A stretch of DNA of 64,000 bases from Chalara sp. BL73 (lineage: Eukaryota; Ascomycota; Leotiomycetes; Helotiales). Positions 33,561 to 43,896 of the stretch are shown here, in pieces. Positions within the stretch are counted from its first letter, which is position 1; the number at the start of each line of letters is the position of its first letter. The stretch is from NCBI GenBank assembly GCA_918026815.1, contig CAKJVC010000030.1, forward strand, positions 744,001-808,000, in the 5' to 3' direction. The notes under the pieces are model-generated. The model had not been told where the DNA came from and did no database searches. It was given only the letters and a program-made list of their open reading frames with translations. Made by a program: the position numbers and the translations under genes.

Positions 33561-34716
33561 TCAGTTCTGCTTGAACGTCTTTTTCCGCATCTTGAGATCG
33601 CTGTGAATAGATGCCAAGGCGCATACGATGCCTTTCTCGTATGTCAATGGCGTACCGACGATCAAAGCATTCACCAGGTTGTCACGTCTGCCGAAAGCTG
33701 GCGGGAAAGGTAACAACGTCGCTTTGAGTTTCTCTGTAGCAGGCACTAGCTGTCTCTTGGCGTTTTCTGCTTCTGCCTTCAGCCCGCTGTCGTGTTTTGT
33801 TAGGCTCACCTTTATTGATCAAATTCCGCACATGGTTTAACACTATACCAACAGTTTTGATGCCGCCTCGTTGCAAGGAGACTACATTCGTGTTAGCTAA
33901 GTGGTTTTGTGCAACATCCAATGAGAAAAACAGGGTTATTGCCAGGGTCACAGGGTACTTACACTTGTCATCATACCAAAGATGAAGCTCTCGAGCAAGA
34001 TCTCAAAGATTAGTATACCGTGGCAAGGGAGTATCTCTGCTGTAAGTCTCTTGTCTAACAGGCCACATGCCCAGTGCATATCCCAGTTTGTCTGTTGAGT
34101 AAAGCCTTTGCTATGGAGTAAGACCTGTACATAATTATGCGTGTAGTTGACGTAAGCCATTTGCAGAAGCCCAAAGCCTGCTTCTCCCTTCTCCTCAACA
34201 CCCTTTAGATTAGCTAGCAGGACAGTCTTGCTAGTATCAAACGCAGTACAAAGTTTATTCGGCATTTCACTGTAAATCTCCTGTACTATGCGATGACATC
34301 CATCCCCATCTCGGCCGTGGCTTGCATCTTTGCTGCCGAAGACCCCATGGGCCAAATTAATCTGCGCTCTGATATCATCAGTATGTAGAGCGAGGGTAAT
34401 CCTGAGGTTTATTCGAGGCTTGACCTCTCCATCCAAAGTTGTTCTCTTGAGGCTTCTGCGGAGTCCCCCTTGAACACCATTGAAGAGAGACTCCACTTCT
34501 TCAGCCTTGACAAAATCCTTGGTTATCTTGCAAAGGTTATCGCATGGTCTAACACAATCATTTGTTCATTGGTGAGAACTCGCTTGATCTTGAATAATGT
34601 TTTATTGCTTTGAGTCGAAGCAAGAAAGAAACTTTATAGATGGTGTTTAAACTCGAATTCTTGTGCTTCTCCTCGAGCAAGTCCGCGAGCTTACTCTTCT
34701 TACCGTTTTAGGCCAT
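33561..34716 (-). pseudogene. Broken gene of unknown family
   Basis: From an ATG at 34716 the third codon is a stop (ATG GCC TAA), yet the frame after it reads as protein (LADLLEEKHKNSSLNTIYK). An apparent intron with a weak GTTTCT donor leads to KRVLTNEQMIVLDHAITFA, after which a shift of frame at about 34532 is needed to enter the long following frame (TKDFVKAEEVESLFNG, down to about 33955). Further exons with a GGIKTVGIVLNHVRNLINK segment and a last exon ending MRKKTFKQN (33561) follow. The protein was about 350 residues long, with no recognised domain. An early nonsense codon plus a frameshift argue for an inactivated gene, though an upstream exon or different splicing could rescue part of it. 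Confidence 0.5.
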
Positions 34717-35606
34717 GGTTTATATTTTATTGTTGCGTAGTAAGAGTTATTATTTTTTCATGCGACTTTTTTTTTTTTGCAAACATGTGTATGGATCGGT
34801 GTTCGGAAGCTATCTTCCACATACGATCAGGCATTTATATTGCAGGATAGTGAGCGAACGAATGCAGAATGAAGTGGTGACTGACATGCGGAATCAATAG
34901 ATAATCATTCCACGGCTACAACATGGAGTGTAAGTGATAGCTATCCTCCACCATGTTGTCAGAGATAATGACCTATACTAGTGCATATGTCCCATGAATT
35001 AGCATCAGACCATGCAAGATCCTGCTAAAGAGGCCAAGAAAGGGGAGGCTACGCCTGTACATATTGCGGACACTGGGCAGGAAAGGTAGGCATGAAGAGG
35101 GGGCCATGTTGCATCGTAGTAGAGTCTGGAGATAATGAACGAGCATTATCAATGAAAGATATTTTGGTACGTAACTGATGCTTATGCTAGACGAGTATAT
35201 CACATTTGCACGTCACAAAGGAGAGTCGGATTATTTCATTTGATGTTCATTGCATCAGGGCCTATATCGTTAAATATGTTCTGCCCAAAGTTTGCCTGCT
35301 ACGCCTCCCAAATCCAGAAGACTCCCGCTAAACGAGTAATGCAAGACAAGAGGCAGCTTGAAGAGCGTGCCATCATTATACATAAGCTCAAGCCCGTGGG
35401 CGAGCACGATACCAGGGCGCGATGGCTCTGGATTTCCCAACCTAAAAAGTAGCATCTAGAGCATCAAGAGATCTGCGAAACTGCAAGATCATGACGAAAC
35501 AGTAGTTCGTTAGACAATGACGGCTATGTACTGTGGACTGTTGATGAGCTTTGAGTGAACAAAACCATCGCTAATATATACTGGGAACGATAATCGGCCA
35601 CAATAC
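34717..35606. other. Intergenic region with poly-T run
   Basis: About 890 bp. T-run at 34767-34778, no convincing gene; short frames at 34715-34900 and 35240-35455 lack support. Confidence 0.35.
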
Positions 35607-36831
35607 TCAAGCTCCAATTCCTCCTGGGCCATAACTCTGCCTTGGAATGAGCGTGGGTTGGGGATTGCCGATAGTCTTGTTACTTGTCAGCAACAGATTA
35701 TTTGTGCATATAGTAAATCACAAACCTTTTTGGGTCGCTTGCGGGCGCCCAACCTGTCTTCTCCGTCACCACTAGTAGAATACCCTGTGTCTTGCAAGTC
35801 ATCATCTGGGTAATTGCCTTCGGCATAACCCTCATAACCCTCATATGACTCTTCCCCATATGTGCGCTTCTTATTGGCCCGTTTTGGACGTGACAAATCT
35901 GCCTTTACTTCTTTAACACGCTGCAAACTTCCGACTTGATGTACAGGAGTTCTCGATCCGCCATTGTTTATCGCCTTATTTTGCGCAAGAGGAGCAGAGC
36001 CGGGTGTTAGAGTCTGATTGAAGTCTGCTCCTAGCACTTTCGAGTTCCATACGCTCTTAGGTATTGGCCCTCTCTTCATAGTGAACGCAGCTTGTAATTG
36101 GTTTGGGGGCGCCAGGTCTGAGCCCTCAGACAGAGGCTTTGCAAAAGGTCCAAACTCTTGCTTCCACAGCTCATCTGGTTTCTGCATCATAGCGGCCAAT
36201 GTATCTGGAGCATCTTTCTCTTTCACATCTTCGCCAAAAGCTCCAGATATACCAAACTTCTTGAAGATGCCTTTGTAAGACTTGCGCAGAACTTTCTTCG
36301 ACCCATCTGGATTCTCTCGAGCAACAGATTTGGCAATGTCTTCGAGACTGTAAATTTTAAAAAGATCATGCGAAAAGGGTACGGCGCCTGGATCAAGAGC
36401 TGCACATCAAAGACCATGTTAACCAGGTTCCAATAAGAGAGTGTGCAAAGAATCTCAATTATACCATGCCTGAACAAAGATGGAAGACTGGAATTCTCAT
36501 ATGAGGGAGCCTTACGAGTTTTGTGAAGGAGGTAACTAGAGCCTACATTCAGATGCAAATCGTTGATAGTGACCCCACTATCCTCGATATGCACTTTCTT
36601 CTGCTCTCGGCCTCCATTATCATTCATATCACGTTTGCGCTTCGTGGATATTTCTTCTGAGTGCGCCGCGTCCAGGAAATCTGAAGCGGATGAGGACATA
36701 CTGCCGTTGATGCTATGCGCTGGGGTGGGTAATGAGGTGCTGGGAGAGGTTGCTGGCTTTTGGTGGAGGTCGTTCGTATCAAAGGCGAGCTGAGAAGGAC
36801 TTGGAGGTGAGGGAGGATGATCGGAAGGCAT
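35607..36831 (-). CDS. MED19: Mediator complex subunit 19 (Rox3)
   Basis: Subunit of the Mediator head module, which links transcription factors to RNA polymerase II. Exons 36516-36831, 35726-36399 and 35607-35675 give 352 residues. The conserved Rox3 core is seen at the start of exon 2: VPFSHDLFKIYSLEDIAKSV, followed by ARENPDGSKKVLRKSYKG and GPFAKPLSEGS-like segments. The N-terminus is Ser/Pro-rich and carries KRKRD and a THIEDSGVTINDLHLNVGSSY-like segment, and the C-terminus is basic (RPKRANKKRTYGEES, KRPKK). The last exon of only 22 codons adds LIPRQSYGPGGIGA before the stop, which resembles the glycine-rich Rox3 tail. The gene is divergent from NOP4. Confidence 0.85.
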
Positions 36832-37674
36832 CTCGATGAACGTTGTATCGGCCTCGATGCTGCTTTTGCAAGATGAATGTCGTGCAAGCGTATCGTAATG
36901 CCGTTGAGAGCAACCTCGGATTCACAGGACGACTCTGCGATCTGCGCAGTCCCTAAAAGGCGCCTCCGCCAAAGCAATTCCAAGCTCCTGCCTCGCTCGT
37001 CCACGTAGCTGAGAAAATACCACAATTAATCGTATCTATTGCTTGCCATGTACCGGGCGAGCCTTAGGAAAAGGGAGTGTACGGTACTAGTCGTAGTTGT
37101 GTCGTCGAGGCTCACGACCAGGCTCCAGCTATAGTTTACGTCGTCTGCAAGCGACTCGTTAAACGCGTAGAATTGTTTTTGTGCAGGGTCTGATCTGGCG
37201 ACGTCGTCGAGTAAGTGGGCGAAGTTGATTGTTCATTGATTGAGGTGGTGAGGTTACCATTGACGACTTGACCCGACCACGGCGTTTCCCTTAGTCAGAT
37301 CATGTGATGTGGCTGATATCCGTCCTTCTGGCCCGACCAATTTGGCAATGAATGAACCAAATATATGACTTTAATCACTATAGAAGAACAGAACTCTTTG
37401 GTTTGAAATGATTTGCCTCCTTGAATCTATCTACTTATATTTCTCAGATGTATTTGACAATTCAATGAATGTTTGTACTCTCTCAATATCAACCTAGATT
37501 TTGGTCTCAAGCCCAAATCAGTTGTGTTCGGCACAAGCAGTTCGTCCTGAAGTGGCTAGCGCATCACGGACGGATCCGCCGCCGACCGCCTTGAGTCCCT
37601 AAAAAAATATGAATGAAATCTTCTAGGCGTAAAAATAAAGCTGATAATGTGAGATCACACCTAGAGTTCTCAGT
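36832..37674. promoter_or_regulatory. Divergent promoter region MED19 / NOP4
   Basis: 843 bp between two housekeeping genes facing away. Contains no convincing frame on either strand. Confidence 0.4.
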
Positions 37675-40032
37675 ATGCCAAAACGACAGCACCATTCTGA
37701 AGATCAGAGTGATCTTCCTGATACTCGATCTCATTCTGGACCAACGCCCCCAGCCAAAAAAGCAAGAACTGAAACCAATGCCTCTGCCCGTCGGACCCTC
37801 TTCGTCCGTTCTCTCCCAGCAATAGCTACAAGCGACAAATTGACCGAGCTCTTCTCCGAAAGCTATCCCATAAAGCATGCTACCGTTGTTATTGATACCG
37901 AAACCAAACAATCAAAAGGTTATGGGTTCGTTACTTTTGCAGATGCAGAAGATGCCGCAAGGGCTCAGGAGGAGTTTCATGGGCAATCTTTCATGGGCCG
38001 TAAAATGAGGATCGAGATTGCAGAGCCCAGATCGAGAATAATAGGCACTAATGGCGCTGACGGTAAGAAGAAAAGCGTTGTTTCTGCAGAAGCCGCTGCC
38101 TCGAAAAAAGCTCGCGCGCAGAAGTTGTCCGAGGATCGCAGGCCTCCGAAACTTATTATACGCAATCTACCATGGAGTATCAATACACCAGAGAAGTTGG
38201 CAGAGCTATTCCAGAAATTCGGGAAAGTAAAGCATTCGACTCTGCCCAAACTCAAAGATGATAAACAGGCTGGATTTGGATTTGTGGTGATGCGAGGCAG
38301 AAAGAATGCCGAGAAAGCCCTAGCTGCAGTCAATGGCACAATGGCAGGAGGGAGAACATTGGCTGTGGATTGGGCAGTGGACAAAGATGTATGGGAAAAT
38401 AAGCAGCAAGACGATAGTGACGAGAAATCTGAAGATGGCGAAGAGGAGAAAATTGAATCTGATAATGAGGAAGATGATGTTGCGAATTTCTTCAAAAATT
38501 TCGGGGACGAGCTAGAATCTGAGCCAGAGAGTGCCGATGAAGCCGGAGAAGATGACAAAGAGGGTTCTGATGAGGATGATCAGGAAGATGAAAATGACTC
38601 TAGTGACTTCGAAGATATCAAGACCGACGATGAGAGCGAGGTCCAAATGCCAAAGAGGGAAAAGGTTTTCATTACAGACAACTCGTCGACAGTTTTCATT
38701 CGAAACCTACCGTTTACCATTCAAGACTCCGCTCTCAAAGAACATTTTGATAATTTTGGTCCTGTAAGATATGCTCGAGTTGTCATGGATCGAATTACTG
38801 GACAATCTAAAGGCACTGCTTTTGTATGTTTCTATAATGTTGAGGATGCGGATAGGTGTGTCCGAAATGCGCCTCGTTACCAACCAACTGGTGCAAATGC
38901 TATCAAGGCTACAGATGCCCCCAAAGTTAAGCACTCATTGCTTGAAGATGAGAACGCAGATAACACTGGCCTGTATACGATTGAGGGACGCGTTATGCAA
39001 GTCGCGAAGGCCGTTGAGAAGGAAAAGGCAGTGAAACTGACCGAGGATGGCACAAATAACCGCATGAATCGTGATAACGATAAGCGCAAGCTTTATCTTT
39101 TGTCTGAGGGGACAGTCGCATATGGGACGCCACTATACAATGCGCTCGCACCTTCAGAAATCAAGATGCGAGAAGAGAGCGCCATGCAGCGGAAGAAACT
39201 TATTCAGAATAATCCTACATTACATCTCAGTCTTACGCGTCTATCGATTCGCAATCTTCCTCGGAGCATGAATTCCAAGGAGCTGAAGGCCCTTGCCAGA
39301 GAAGCTGTTGTCGGATTCGCCAAAGATGTCAAGGAAGGGCGACGCTCACAGTTGTCGAAGGAAGAAGAAGCTCGTGGCGGAGACGAGATGCGTGAAGCTG
39401 AGAAGCAACGTAAGGCTAAGGGGAAAGGGATCGTCCGTCAAGCAAAGATTGTCTTTGAAGGTCGAGAGGGCACAAAAGTCTCTGAGGAAAGTGGGGCCGG
39501 TCGATCTCGTGGTTATGGTTTTGTGGAATATAGCAGCCATCGATGGGCTCTGATGGGATTACGATGGATGAATGGGCATGCACAGACAAGCTCCAGCGGG
39601 AAGAACCAGCGATTGATTGTAGAATTTGCAATTGAAAACGCGCAAGTTGTGCAGAGACGAAAGGAGAAAGAGGAAAAGGCTCGTCTAAGGTCTAAGGAAG
39701 TTATAGCTGCCAGGGAGAGAGGGGAGCTGCCAGGGAAGGAGAAGAAAGCGCTACCTAAAGATACGCTGATGAAAAGGACTAGAGCAGGAATGAAGGGAAA
39801 AGTTAAGCCAGCTCTTGGAAAGGCAAAGAGTTTTGAAAAAGTGCCGAGAAATGCACAAGGTGTAAGAGGCAAGGCCGATGGCGTGAGGAAGCTTGGAGGT
39901 GGTCAAAAGGAGCCTGAAAAGAAGTCTGAGATTAAGCCTGAAGCTACAGGCGTGGAAGGTAAACTGCAAAAAAGAGCGCAAATCATCCAGAAAAAGCGTC
40001 AGTTTAGACGGAATCGCAAGGTAGGCAGTTAG
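37675..40032 (+). CDS. NOP4: Nop4-type nucleolar RNA-binding protein with four RRMs
   Basis: Large-subunit (60S) ribosome assembly factor needed for 27S pre-rRNA processing. Single exon of 785 residues from the ATG at 37675. RRM1 at about 40-118 (RTLFVRSLP, KGYGFVTFADAEDA), RRM2 at about 160-236 (PKLIIRNLPWSI, AGFGFVVMR), an acidic linker at about 245-325 (EDGEEEKIESDNEEDD), RRM3 at about 337-440 (TVFIRNLPFTIQ, GTAFVCFYNVEDA) and a degenerate RRM4 at about 518-645 (RLSIRNLPRSMN, RGYGFVEYSSHRWA). The C-terminus is lysine/arginine-rich. The four-RRM order with an acidic spacer is that of Nop4/Nop77. Most filamentous fungi have it without introns, as here. Confidence 0.93.
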   Translation: MPKRQHHSEDQSDLPDTRSHSGPTPPAKKARTETNASARRTLFVRSLPAIATSDKLTELFSESYPIKHATVVIDTETKQSKGYGFVTFADAEDAARAQEEFHGQSFMGRKMRIEIAEPRSRIIGTNGADGKKKSVVSAEAAASKKARAQKLSEDRRPPKLIIRNLPWSINTPEKLAELFQKFGKVKHSTLPKLKDDKQAGFGFVVMRGRKNAEKALAAVNGTMAGGRTLAVDWAVDKDVWENKQQDDSDEKSEDGEEEKIESDNEEDDVANFFKNFGDELESEPESADEAGEDDKEGSDEDDQEDENDSSDFEDIKTDDESEVQMPKREKVFITDNSSTVFIRNLPFTIQDSALKEHFDNFGPVRYARVVMDRITGQSKGTAFVCFYNVEDADRCVRNAPRYQPTGANAIKATDAPKVKHSLLEDENADNTGLYTIEGRVMQVAKAVEKEKAVKLTEDGTNNRMNRDNDKRKLYLLSEGTVAYGTPLYNALAPSEIKMREESAMQRKKLIQNNPTLHLSLTRLSIRNLPRSMNSKELKALAREAVVGFAKDVKEGRRSQLSKEEEARGGDEMREAEKQRKAKGKGIVRQAKIVFEGREGTKVSEESGAGRSRGYGFVEYSSHRWALMGLRWMNGHAQTSSSGKNQRLIVEFAIENAQVVQRRKEKEEKARLRSKEVIAARERGELPGKEKKALPKDTLMKRTRAGMKGKVKPALGKAKSFEKVPRNAQGVRGKADGVRKLGGGQKEPEKKSEIKPEATGVEGKLQKRAQIIQKKRQFRRNRKVGS

Positions 40033-40342
40033 TGACTTTGCTAAGATTATCAATCAATATGATTAATGTATGGGCTACATGACTAAGATTTGATCATTCA
40101 ACGGATCTGATTACAGGTGCATCATCTACAACTTGCTGCTGGCCATATATCTAGTCGAAACGTAGGACCATTGTGAAAAGAGCTGAATCTATACCTTGGC
40201 CAAGTTCCCAAGCCGGCACAAACCTGGAAGACCTTGCCAAGAAACACTAAACAATCTCTCATTGTGTGTTGATTTCTTTAAACATCTCATTCGAGTCTCT
40301 AGTATATCCGTCTCTTTACCAGCCACCATTGTTCATCAAATC

Positions 40343-41174
40343 TTAGTTTAACTTCTATCAGGACATAGTCAGCCAATGAGTCCTTGCCAATGAATTTGAG
40401 ATTACTTCCTTCCCGGAATTTTATTTTTGCGCGGTGTTTGCTCGATAGATACTTACTGGTTTGGGTGGAAGCATTGCTGGAAGATTCGACATATAGCCAA
40501 TATTGTCTTTCGATACCTGCGTTGGTTGGAAGACGACTTCGCTTTGAACAGGCTCTTTAGCCGGAACGTATGGTCTTGAAGCAGGAGCAAGCTTGATGTT
40601 TGGATCGTAATTCTCATGATGTGAGAACAGACTCCGATGTTGGCCATATGAGGTTTGTAGCTGGGACTCTCATCTGCTTCCCTTTCAAACGCAAAGCCCC
40701 AACCGCGACATTCTCCTTCATTTGGTCAAGCACCCCCAGGATCTGCTCGCCTCTCTCCAATAACTCCCTTACCCTCCTGATATCCCTTACTCCCTTGATA
40801 CCTCCTTCTATCAAACTCTTCATCTTTCCCATCGTATGCTTCTTAACATGCACTTCAATCGTTCGCAACACCTTCAGCACATCCAGCTTCTCCACATTTC
40901 CTAGATCTTCATCATTCATCCACAACCTCTGCAAGCAGGAGATCCAATATTCGAGTGTGATGGCCCAATTCCACTTTAAATCGAGGGTACGTACGTCTCG
41001 CAAGCACATTTCGAGGGAGAGGATGTATGTGCAGCATACTTGGTCTGCTTGTGTGATGGATATCGTGCCGTTCACGTGCTGGTTTATAGTAGAGAAGTAA
41101 AGTTCAACTTGTTTGTAGAAACTATCTGCGCTTGCGGGTGCGCGATTTATCTTGCAGTCTTCTTTTGTTGACAT
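40343..41174 (-). CDS. Hypothetical protein, helical, three exons proposed
   Basis: From the ATG at 41174 a frame of 186 codons gives an alpha-helical protein (VELYFSTINQHVNGTISITQ, VRELLERGEQILGVLDQMKE). A following stretch in another frame at 40457-40660 is protein-like and Pro-rich (QTSYGQHRSLFSHHENYDPN, then NLPAMLPPKP), so splicing is likely: exon 40704-41174, intron 40661-40703 (weak GTTGGG donor), exon 40457-40660, intron 40355-40456 (GTAAGT), and a last exon 40343-40354. This gives 228 residues. No domain was recognised and the splice donor of intron 1 is uncertain; the true end may instead be at 40614. Confidence 0.5.
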
Positions 41175-43101
41175 TCTGATACGCGGTTGCGATTGTGTAT
41201 AATTTTTGAGATGGAAGCTCCTCGGTGTATGACAGGAACCTTGCTTTTGAACACACCAATGCTCGCAGCACAGTCAAAAGAATTATTATGTCAACCAGTC
41301 TTCTCAGGAGAATGGAGCCACGAATGTGATTCAATTTTCTACATCATTCTAAAACAAAGCTGTCTGCTCTGCCAAAGCCATTGCTCGTTTTAAAGGAGGC
41401 ATAACCATTTTCAAAGTGGCTCCACGATCCTGGATGTCTCATCAATATGCAAATTCCATGCGTGTAAAATAGTCGAGTAGTGTTTGGGCGATAAGGTTTT
41501 ATTCATCTCATCGGAAGTTGTTTAAAAAAAAGGCCCGCTCTCTCCCCCTGACCAAATCCCACCCGTTCGATGTCTCGACTTGAAACAGAGAAGAAAGCTC
41601 AGACTCAATTGAGGTCAGCTATATCAACATTTCCAATGGAGTGTTGAAAGGTTTAGAAGCCTGTCTGGCTTCAGAGCTCCCACTGCCAAAGATATCTAAT
41701 GGATGCTTCTGGCGTCTTTCCAACAAGTTTTAAGGCTAGATTATTATATCCACAAGAATATGTTTTCAATCTGGGGCAAGTGAGACATGACTCACTAACT
41801 TTTTGATGCAGAGTCCCCAGGGAGATGCTACGAATTCACTGAACTGAATCTGACAGAAATAAGAATAAACGCAACAACTGATAGCTAGAGAGAATGATAT
41901 GCTCTTAAACATCTTTCGGCTCTAGTCGAAACAAGACCATCCGTGTTATGCGACATATATCAGAAGGAAGGAATTGGCAGGTTGATAACTAAGCCATAAT
42001 GGCAATTAAAGAGACTATGTGGATCGATAGAGGATGCAAAAAACTAAGCTATTAATTTTCAACTACGCCATTCCGGACTTTAATTTCTTTCTAGGTAGGT
42101 CGCCGTGCTCAAGCCCGATGTCCCAACAGCTTCACAGAACCTCGAATTTTGGCAGTGATAGCGGTATAATAGCTTTCAAACATAGTGTAACATGATAACT
42201 GGTGGCCGTAGTATTGAGTTGCATATTCGGATTTTGGGGCAGTTAAAGCTGTTACAGTTTCACATGCAATTAATTGATGAAAAGACGTACCATTCTTTAA
42301 AACAGAAAATCTCTTCGACCTGGGTTTTAGCCCTCCCACATACAAATTCCCCACTACTGGGAGAAATCTAGAGAATTAATATAGCCTTCTCAAAGTATTG
42401 GTGTATGTTTTACTCTTCCCATCCTTGAAGGTTGTTGACTTAACAAGAGTTGGAGGAACTAAGCATATTTGAGAGGCACTTTTCGTTCTGACATCGAACA
42501 CCATTCCGACGTTGATACAATTGGTATAAGATGAACAGAAAGTGCACGTCTTTCAAAAGATATCCAAGCTCGCAACATTGATTGAAATTCCAGATAGCAT
42601 CGACCCCTCTAAGTAACTTCGAAGAGGCTGACAATGTGATCGGTTCATGTGATACTAAGATCAGTTTCATTCTGACTACCACATGTGGGGCTGTGGTAGA
42701 TAGCTTTAGCTTATCTGTTTAAGATGATGTAAGCGACAGATTGAACTTTGGCTGCTCAGATTTCATACCAAGAAGCATGCTATCAGACAGAATTAAGAAT
42801 AGTAGTAGATGTCGTTTTTTCATCATTGGAGTGCCCGGATGGGGCCAGAAAGATGTGCCAAGATGAAACAATCCATGGCATGATAACCTAATGACTCAGG
42901 CATTAATACTTCGGCTAATTTCATCAGCTAGAAAGGGGTTAATCATGGGACATTGGCGGCGAGCCTGATGCAGCTCGCCGGCTTACGTGGATCTACGTTG
43001 CATACAAAATAAATAGGATATCTGATGAAAATTTCCCGTGATCTCAAGAAGATGAGAAGATTATCTTTCCTTCACAAGCTGCAACCTTAGACAATCTAGA
43101 A
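41175..43101. other. Intergenic region
   Basis: About 1.9 kb upstream of both the hypothetical gene and the acetyltransferase. Two minus-strand frames of about 80 codons (near 42109-42354 and 42440-42682) lack domain features and I do not annotate them. No RNA gene recognised. Confidence 0.35.
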
Positions 43102-43896
43102 ATGGCCAACACTTCTATATCCTTGCAACCCGCCACTCTTGCGGATGTCCCAGAAATGGCAAGATTCGCTGGTAGAGCATTTGACACAGACCGCCATACA
43201 CAAATAAAGGAGTTAGGCAAGGTGCCCTATGATCATGAGAAAGGCAGCCTTGAAGGATTTCCCGAGTATCTTGCAAATTGGAAATGCGTATTCATCAAAG
43301 CTGTTGACGACGAGACTGGTGAAATTCTGGGTTTCTCTATTTGGGGTTTCCGTGGTTTAACGAGAGAAGAAATTCCTAGACTTGGTAATGTCTCGGAAGA
43401 GAATGTGAACTCAAAAGGTCACGAGTTCAGAGATGAAGTGGCAAAGCGGAAAGAGATGAGTCGGACAACTGATTTTGGAAGAGATGAAATCCTGAAAGAG
43501 GAGCAGATAGAAGATGATCCTCTGAAACGATTAGCAGCCTTAACAGATGGAAACATGGCTGAATGGATGCAGAAGCTCATGCCAGAAGGAACCAGGTGCA
43601 TGTTTGTGGTTGGCTTAACAGTTAATCCTGAACACCAGCGACGAGGTATTGCTTCAAAACTACTGAAGTGGGGAACAGACACGGCGGATGCCAAGGGAAT
43701 ATTCATTTGGGTGCACTCTTCTGAGGCGGGTGTAGTTGCATACTCAAAAGCCGGCTTTGAGCCAATAGGTACTTTGGATGTCGATTTGGATGAGTATGCT
43801 CCTGGACCTCCTCCTGAAGCACTTGATGGAAATGGGAAATGGGGACATTATATTTTCACATGGATGAAGTACTTTCCGAAAAGCGTAGCAATGTAG
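43102..43896 (+). CDS. GNAT family N-acetyltransferase
   Basis: Acetyl-CoA-dependent acetyltransferase with an unknown substrate (small molecule or protein). Single exon, 264 residues. The GNAT core lies at about 170-225: the strand LTVNPEHQRRGIASKLLKWG holds the acetyl-CoA pyrophosphate-binding motif (Q/R-x-x-G-x-G/A, here QRRGIA), followed by IFIWVHSSEAGVVAYSKAGF, the typical Y-x-K-x-GF end of the fold. The N-terminal strand SLQPATLADVPEMARFAGRAF matches the usual GNAT start, with a long charged insert at about 100-160. The ATG at 43102 is the only sensible start. It stands alone, on the same strand as the NlpC/P60 gene 3 kb downstream. Confidence 0.85.
   Translation: MANTSISLQPATLADVPEMARFAGRAFDTDRHTQIKELGKVPYDHEKGSLEGFPEYLANWKCVFIKAVDDETGEILGFSIWGFRGLTREEIPRLGNVSEENVNSKGHEFRDEVAKRKEMSRTTDFGRDEILKEEQIEDDPLKRLAALTDGNMAEWMQKLMPEGTRCMFVVGLTVNPEHQRRGIASKLLKWGTDTADAKGIFIWVHSSEAGVVAYSKAGFEPIGTLDVDLDEYAPGPPPEALDGNGKWGHYIFTWMKYFPKSVAM

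Noticed and set aside
42109..42682. Two minus-strand frames near 42.1-42.7 kb
   Set aside because: The first lacks an ATG start, neither has recognisable domain features, and they do not join by credible splice sites.
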